A stretch of 64,000 bases of DNA from Icerya purchasi (taxonomy: Eukaryota; Arthropoda; Insecta; Hemiptera; Monophlebidae). Below, in pieces: positions 59,669 through 64,000 of the stretch (its first letter is position 1; each line of letters starts with the position of its first letter). The stretch covers positions 148,930,274 through 148,994,273 of the forward strand of contig CM077115.1 in assembly GCA_039619475.1 (NCBI GenBank), written 5' to 3'. The notes under the pieces are model-generated. The model searched no databases and was not told the DNA's origin. It saw only the letters and a program-made list of their open reading frames with translations. The translations under genes and the position numbers were made by a program.

Positions 59669-60932
59669 TGGAGTAAAATTATGAATAACTGTTAAGATTA
59701 AGTAATAAAAATATGAGATGAATAAAGGGGGATATGCTAGAAACATCTTCAGGATGTTCCATTTTTAGCTGGAAAATTTCGTTCATTTTTGCTACATTTC
59801 TAATATATTTTGCAGTTTTTTGATTTAGGTCCTTTTTTAGGTCGCATCGTGTTTTTTTTTTTTTTCCTTTTTATTCCAGTATGTCGTATATTCTACCGGG
59901 AAAAAGAAAATCGTAGCGTATATTCAATTTAAATTTTTATTCCTAAGACGTTCAATTATGTTTACGGAATTATTCACTTCGATTTTTTCCATAGAATGTT
60001 GTTACCCTAGAAAATTTCTAACGTAGCCTTTATAAAAAAATCAATAATGTAGAATGAAGACAGTTTTATAAAATTATTATCACACTGTGAGTATCTTGAA
60101 ATCTGGAAAATCGTAAACTAGCTGTAAAAGAATTGTTTCTTTGCGGAATCTCGGCAGCTGTAATATATATTAATATGCACAATACACACATGTATATGTA
60201 CAAACTCGATCTTGCGGACAACCTCGCGCCAGTGGAACACCCGCTAGAGATTATCTACTGTAAAATTATTACAGAAAAGAGCCCGACTTCGACACTGAAT
60301 ATATTTTAAATTACGATTTTCCGATTGTGTCGCCATTTTATTTTCGCGGAAACTTTGCACGTATGTAAAATTATCCGCGCCATGAAAATACTTATTAGAA
60401 CGTAAAGTATGAAGGCAAAAGAGGTGAATGGTTTACTTTAGAAATAAATGTCCAAGGTTAAATTTAGGGTTTGTTCATTGAGGACTAACGGTTGCCCAGA
60501 AAAATCTTCTCGTTAATTTCCCTGTTGGGTATTTATAAAATAAAATTTAAAATTTAATTTTTAACACGAGGAAAAGTAGCTTTTTGTAGAAGATAACTAT
60601 CGGTGCTATTTCGAACGGAATTTATACCACACTCAGCCTTTAAGGGTGCAATGGTTAACGTTTTATCGATAAACTGATGCGGATAAAATTATAATTCGTG
60701 CCAGTCTACACTCATCCAAGTTTATTTTTTACCCGTACAAAGATATCCTTAATTTTCTCTTTACGAATTCACACATCTAAAATCAACTTTAAACTTATAC
60801 TATTTCAAAATCGTGGCAATAATTGTTACATAAATTTTCACGTGTCACCCGTGACCAAGTTGTATCACGATGTTGAGAATTAAGGAGATATAATATATTG
60901 TATCTTCGTTAATTCGAAGAAATTATTTTTTT

Positions 60933-61730
60933 AACCGACTTCAAAAAAGGAGGAGGTATTCAATTCGACTGTATTTTTTTTTTTTTTTTTTTTATGTGTG
61001 TTACCACAGAACTTTCTTCTAGATGAACCGATTTTGATGATTCTTCTTTTATTTGAAAGGTGGCGTTTGTCATGTGGTCCCATTTAAATTTGATCAAGGT
61101 CCGACCGATAGTTTTTGAGTTATCCTTAATAATGCGGGAGATTGAAGCTTTTTGGATGCTTTTCATTCACGATTTTTTTCACCGTCGGATTAGATTTTTG
61201 ACTTAAAATACTATAAATTTGCCAAATTACCATGGAAATGTAGCTTTTGGTGTTTTTACCGTGGAAATAAATGTTTTAATTTAATTGAATAAAAATGCAC
61301 TAAAAAGTAAAAAATAAAATGCTTTTTTACAAAAAATAAATACCGACTTCAAGGTTTATTATAAAAATTTAAAAATGCACTAAAAAGTAAAAAATAATTA
61401 CTCCCGATAAAATATATATATCAGAGTGATATAACTTAAGGTGATATCGTAATTCTTATACAACATTAACTTTTTGGAGTTGGAATTAAATTCATGTTAG
61501 GAACAATTGAATCAACATTTAATGCAGTTTTTAATTATTCTTTTAATATGAATTTGATGCCAACTCCAAAAAATTAATGTTGTATAAGAATTACGATATC
61601 ACCTTTAAGATCACTCTGATATATATTTTTTATCGGGAGTAATTATTTTTTACTTTTTAGTGCATTTTTAAATTTTTATAATAAACCTTGAAGTCGGTAT
61701 TTATTTTTTGTAAAAAAGCATTTTATTTTC
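60933..61730 (+). mobile_element. Foldback repeat, copy 2 (CGACTTCAAAAAAGGAGG family)
   Basis: Begins ACCGACTTCAAAAAAGGAGG and carries the same conserved 5' module as 19383-20110. The 3' half is a long inverted repeat: left arm about 61313-61482, right arm about 61562-61728 (about 165 bp each), with a loop at 61483-61561. A 26-bp block starting AAAAATGCACTAAAAAGTAA occurs at about 61291 and again at 61375. CCGACTTCAA near the start, inside the left arm (61343) and inverted (61687-61696) suggests the arms derive from the element's own terminus. A minus-strand open frame of 68 codons lies in the 5' module. Confidence 0.85.
60960..61166 (-). other. 68-codon open frame in the foldback 5' module
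   Basis: Not recognised. It reads MKSIQKASISRIIKDN and then FKWDHMTNATFQIKEE, charged and free of membrane segments. In copy 1 the matching segment has a frame shift and stops. The 5' module is much more conserved between copies than the surrounding sequence, but that may simply reflect element age. Treat as non-coding unless comparative data show otherwise. Confidence 0.25.
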
Positions 61731-63479
61731 ATTAATTCTTAATTGTTTTGTTTAATCGCGTCATTTGTAAACTATGGAGTTTTTTTTTATTCGTATTTCA
61801 GTGTATTTCCTAGTAAAATTCATAGTTTTTTTTTTTTTTGTATTCGTAGCCTCCTTTTCATTATCTATATCGCACTTGGTGTTCCGCGAGATAACCTTTT
61901 ACGTGATTATTCTGTATTAATTGGATCTCACTTTACACGAAGGTGTGTATTATCATGACATCTATGATGCCGGGATCGGCGCCTGAATGCTTTCTGACAC
62001 TACTTTAATTCCTTTCATCGGTATGAACGAATAATAGCGTTTGTTCTAACGTAAGAACTTGCATCTCGGTACTGCTGGGAATCATTAAGGCGAAATTTTT
62101 TTAATTAAACCTTTCGTAATGATGGTTTTATGTCCGTTTTTTTTTGGTCTCGATGAAAATTTTTGTCTTTTATTTGTCACATTCCGTTTGCGAGGGTTTT
62201 AATTTTTAACTTTTCAAAGTCAGGTTCGGACGAAAGGGGTTTCGTTATTTATGAGTATTTTTCGAGGACAATTACTGCGTCATTTCCCGACGCGGAGTAA
62301 CCAGATGTTTGTTCGTATAATTTTTTAGTTGCAATAATTCTCCGGTAGCTTTATTGTTATTTTTTTGATTTAGGCTGTTTCAGCGGCAGCGATATCGTTT
62401 GATTAGTGAACACTTTCTCGGCAACAATGCCATAAACGTTAGCGGTTATTAGAAACTGCGGAGGGGGGGGGGGGATTCCACAAAATTTTATACAAACGAA
62501 ATCAAACTCTTTTTCAAAAATGAAGGGGTATCACTGATTCGCATCCGAATAAATTAGCCACCGCCACTATAGCGTAAACTAATGTTTTTAACACAATATG
62601 GAATACGAAAGTTTTTTAAAAAAGCATAATTGAGTTTTCCCTTCTGTTAGTCCCCGATTTTACTTATCATCAGTACATTATTCGAACTGAAAATTAAGAT
62701 AACTAAAACTTGACCACCTATCGCTCTACCTGTATGATGCAGTTTGCATCATCGATTTCAGAATGGTTGATCCCATTCTGTCGCAGGATCGGGTTTACGT
62801 TTAACCAGCTCTTATTTCGACAGCACAAAATGGCAATAACACATTCCTGGTCGATGAAAACTGATAATAATTTTAATTATTCTGCCACGGTTTACTGTGA
62901 CCAGCGTATTTTAATATTTTCGATTATAATATGATCGGCGCTTGATGTGGTACTATAATGATTTCACCAACATGTTTCATCTTGGCGCTGTCCCCTTGTG
63001 GATTTGCTTTAAATTTATCAATATTCCTTGTTTGAATCCTCATCGCATGGCTTCAAGTATTATCACTCTGCTGCTTTCAACAACGCTACACCCGTTGATT
63101 ATCTTTCATATGTAATGAAAATTTCATTTAGAAAAAAAAAATACTTATAAATATCTACTTTCAAATTAATTTTAACTCTCAATATTTATTTTAAAGAATG
63201 AGGCTGCCGCGTTAATCCCGGGAGGAAGAATATTAATATACCTCAACCGCACCTATGGTTTTCCAACCACATCGATCTATGTTGCTGGCCAGAATCTATA
63301 TAATGTAAACACCGTAGACATTCCGAAAAGAAGTGTGTTCCTCTTACTAATCTTTCCAACTTCTTACGTACACAACTCAACTCTACTTTTTAAGAGAGTG
63401 TTAATGCAATTTGTTCTTAATGAATACCGTTTTTTTTTGTTTTCGGTCACTTCGACCCTCATTATATTCAATCTCATTC
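61731..63479. other. Gene-less stretch
   Basis: A 12-base G run is at 62463-62474. No gene is recognised. Open frames at 61743-61958 and 62710-62934 lack motifs. Confidence 0.3.
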
Positions 63480-63830
63480 TTAGGGATTAATTTAGAGTGC
63501 CACTGGAGATGATCGTAGAAAGGCTTTCTTATCCTCTACCATTTCAGTATACTGTGATCTTGATGTAAGATTGATCAGTTTTCCTTTAATTACCGCCAGT
63601 CTCACTTCCAAGGAATAACTGGCAAATCTTGTTCCCTTAATTGTATTCCATTTTTTCTTTCAATCTTTCCCATTCTAAACACTGTGTGCTGACTTTGTTT
63701 CGAACGATGTATTTCCCCTTCGATATTAGTATTATAGAGAATAGCTCCCCCCACAACTCTACTTCAGATTTAATCATGTAGAGAAATTTCTGTTCAGTTT
63801 CTTCACATCTACACATCCAGCTTAATCACG
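63480..63830 (-). pseudogene. Possible LINE C-terminal relic
   Basis: The minus strand has an open stretch with CEETEQKFLYMIKSEVELWG, ELFSIILISKGKYIVRNKVS and EWERLKEKMEYN. This resembles a C-terminal pattern of some insect LINE proteins (MxKSxxxYGAEIWGW... KYIVxxEVxRxxL), with the same spacing from WG to YIVR. There is only one weak block and the frame is interrupted on both sides, so this is tentative. Confidence 0.3.
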
Positions 63831-64000
63831 GAAAATTTTAAAAACACTAAGACTTTCGCGACATCATTATCTCTATTACGGGTTTTGCTTAATCATTCAA
63901 AAAGTCTCTATGTTCAATTTGCTTCAACCTTTTTTTTTCTTCAAAAAGTCTTTGAAGCTGCTTCTATTCAGAATTATTTCGCCGCTTTCTGTTAACGCCT

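Larger units (their letters stand above)
56710..60932. other. Gene-less stretch with microsatellites
   Basis: Includes TA/GATA repeats (58486-58535), (TTAA)n (59647-59668) and T homopolymers (58022-58045, 58938-58957). No gene is recognised. The open frames are short and motif-free. Confidence 0.35.

Overview
This window looks like a stretch of a large, AT-rich insect nuclear genome, intergenic or intronic. I found no intact host protein-coding gene, no CRISPR array, no operon-like gene packing and no convincing functional tRNA or rRNA gene. The insect assignment is an inference. It rests on the mix of decayed non-LTR retrotransposons (RNase H-bearing, Jockey/CR1-like and RTE-like), a hAT transposase of the MYM-finger-associated type, a mariner relic, tRNA-derived SINEs, dense TA microsatellites, and a module starting CGACTTCAAAAAAGGAGG that I recall from several insect genomes. 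Nothing here fixes the order or species.

Layout. 1-206: a 90-bp tandem repeat. 207-3110: single-copy DNA with a GC-richer part (about 1440-2900). 3110-4556: a tandem array of roughly 70-bp units, split by a 5'-truncated minus-strand LINE whose RNase H is still readable. 4557-9230: no gene seen. 9240-9930: a minus-strand reverse-transcriptase relic. 11090-11640: a mariner relic. 11916-12245: a small foldback followed by a candidate SINE. 14060-15545: a diverged direct repeat and two tandem copies of an inverted-terminus repeat (a third copy, inverted, is at 53089-53495). 16873-16998: a truncated SINE. 19383-20110: a foldback repeat. 20111-23379: mostly unique DNA with a GC-richer block. 23380-24755: a dead hAT transposase. 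26218-28684: the best-preserved LINE (RT plus RNase H). 29849-35515: a Foldback-like element carrying three nested LINE copies. 37606-38823: two RTE fragments facing away from each other. 41023-41303: a SINE with target-site duplication. 41304-53088: a long, nearly featureless AT-rich stretch. 55690-56030: an RTE 3' end. 56431-56709: an antisense SINE. 60933-61730: the second foldback copy. 61731-64000: mostly unique DNA with a weak LINE relic near the end.

The structure most worth following is at 29849-35515. Inverted arms built of about 158-bp tandem units end in AGCGGCGTCAA termini and are flanked on both sides by the same 9-bp direct repeat, CATTTTAAT, as expected for Foldback/Mutator-type DNA transposons. 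A 4.2-kb block of three truncated LINE copies of one family interrupts its left arm. Two of those copies keep a 3'-terminal hairpin with a compensatory base-pair change, which points to an RNA structure kept for reverse transcription. A second notable point is the pair of foldback repeats 41 kb apart (19383-20110 and 60933-61730), whose central loop lies in opposite orientations.

All calls come from reading by eye. Family names rest on recognisable motifs, and no database search was possible. Boundaries of decayed elements are approximate, usually within tens of bases.
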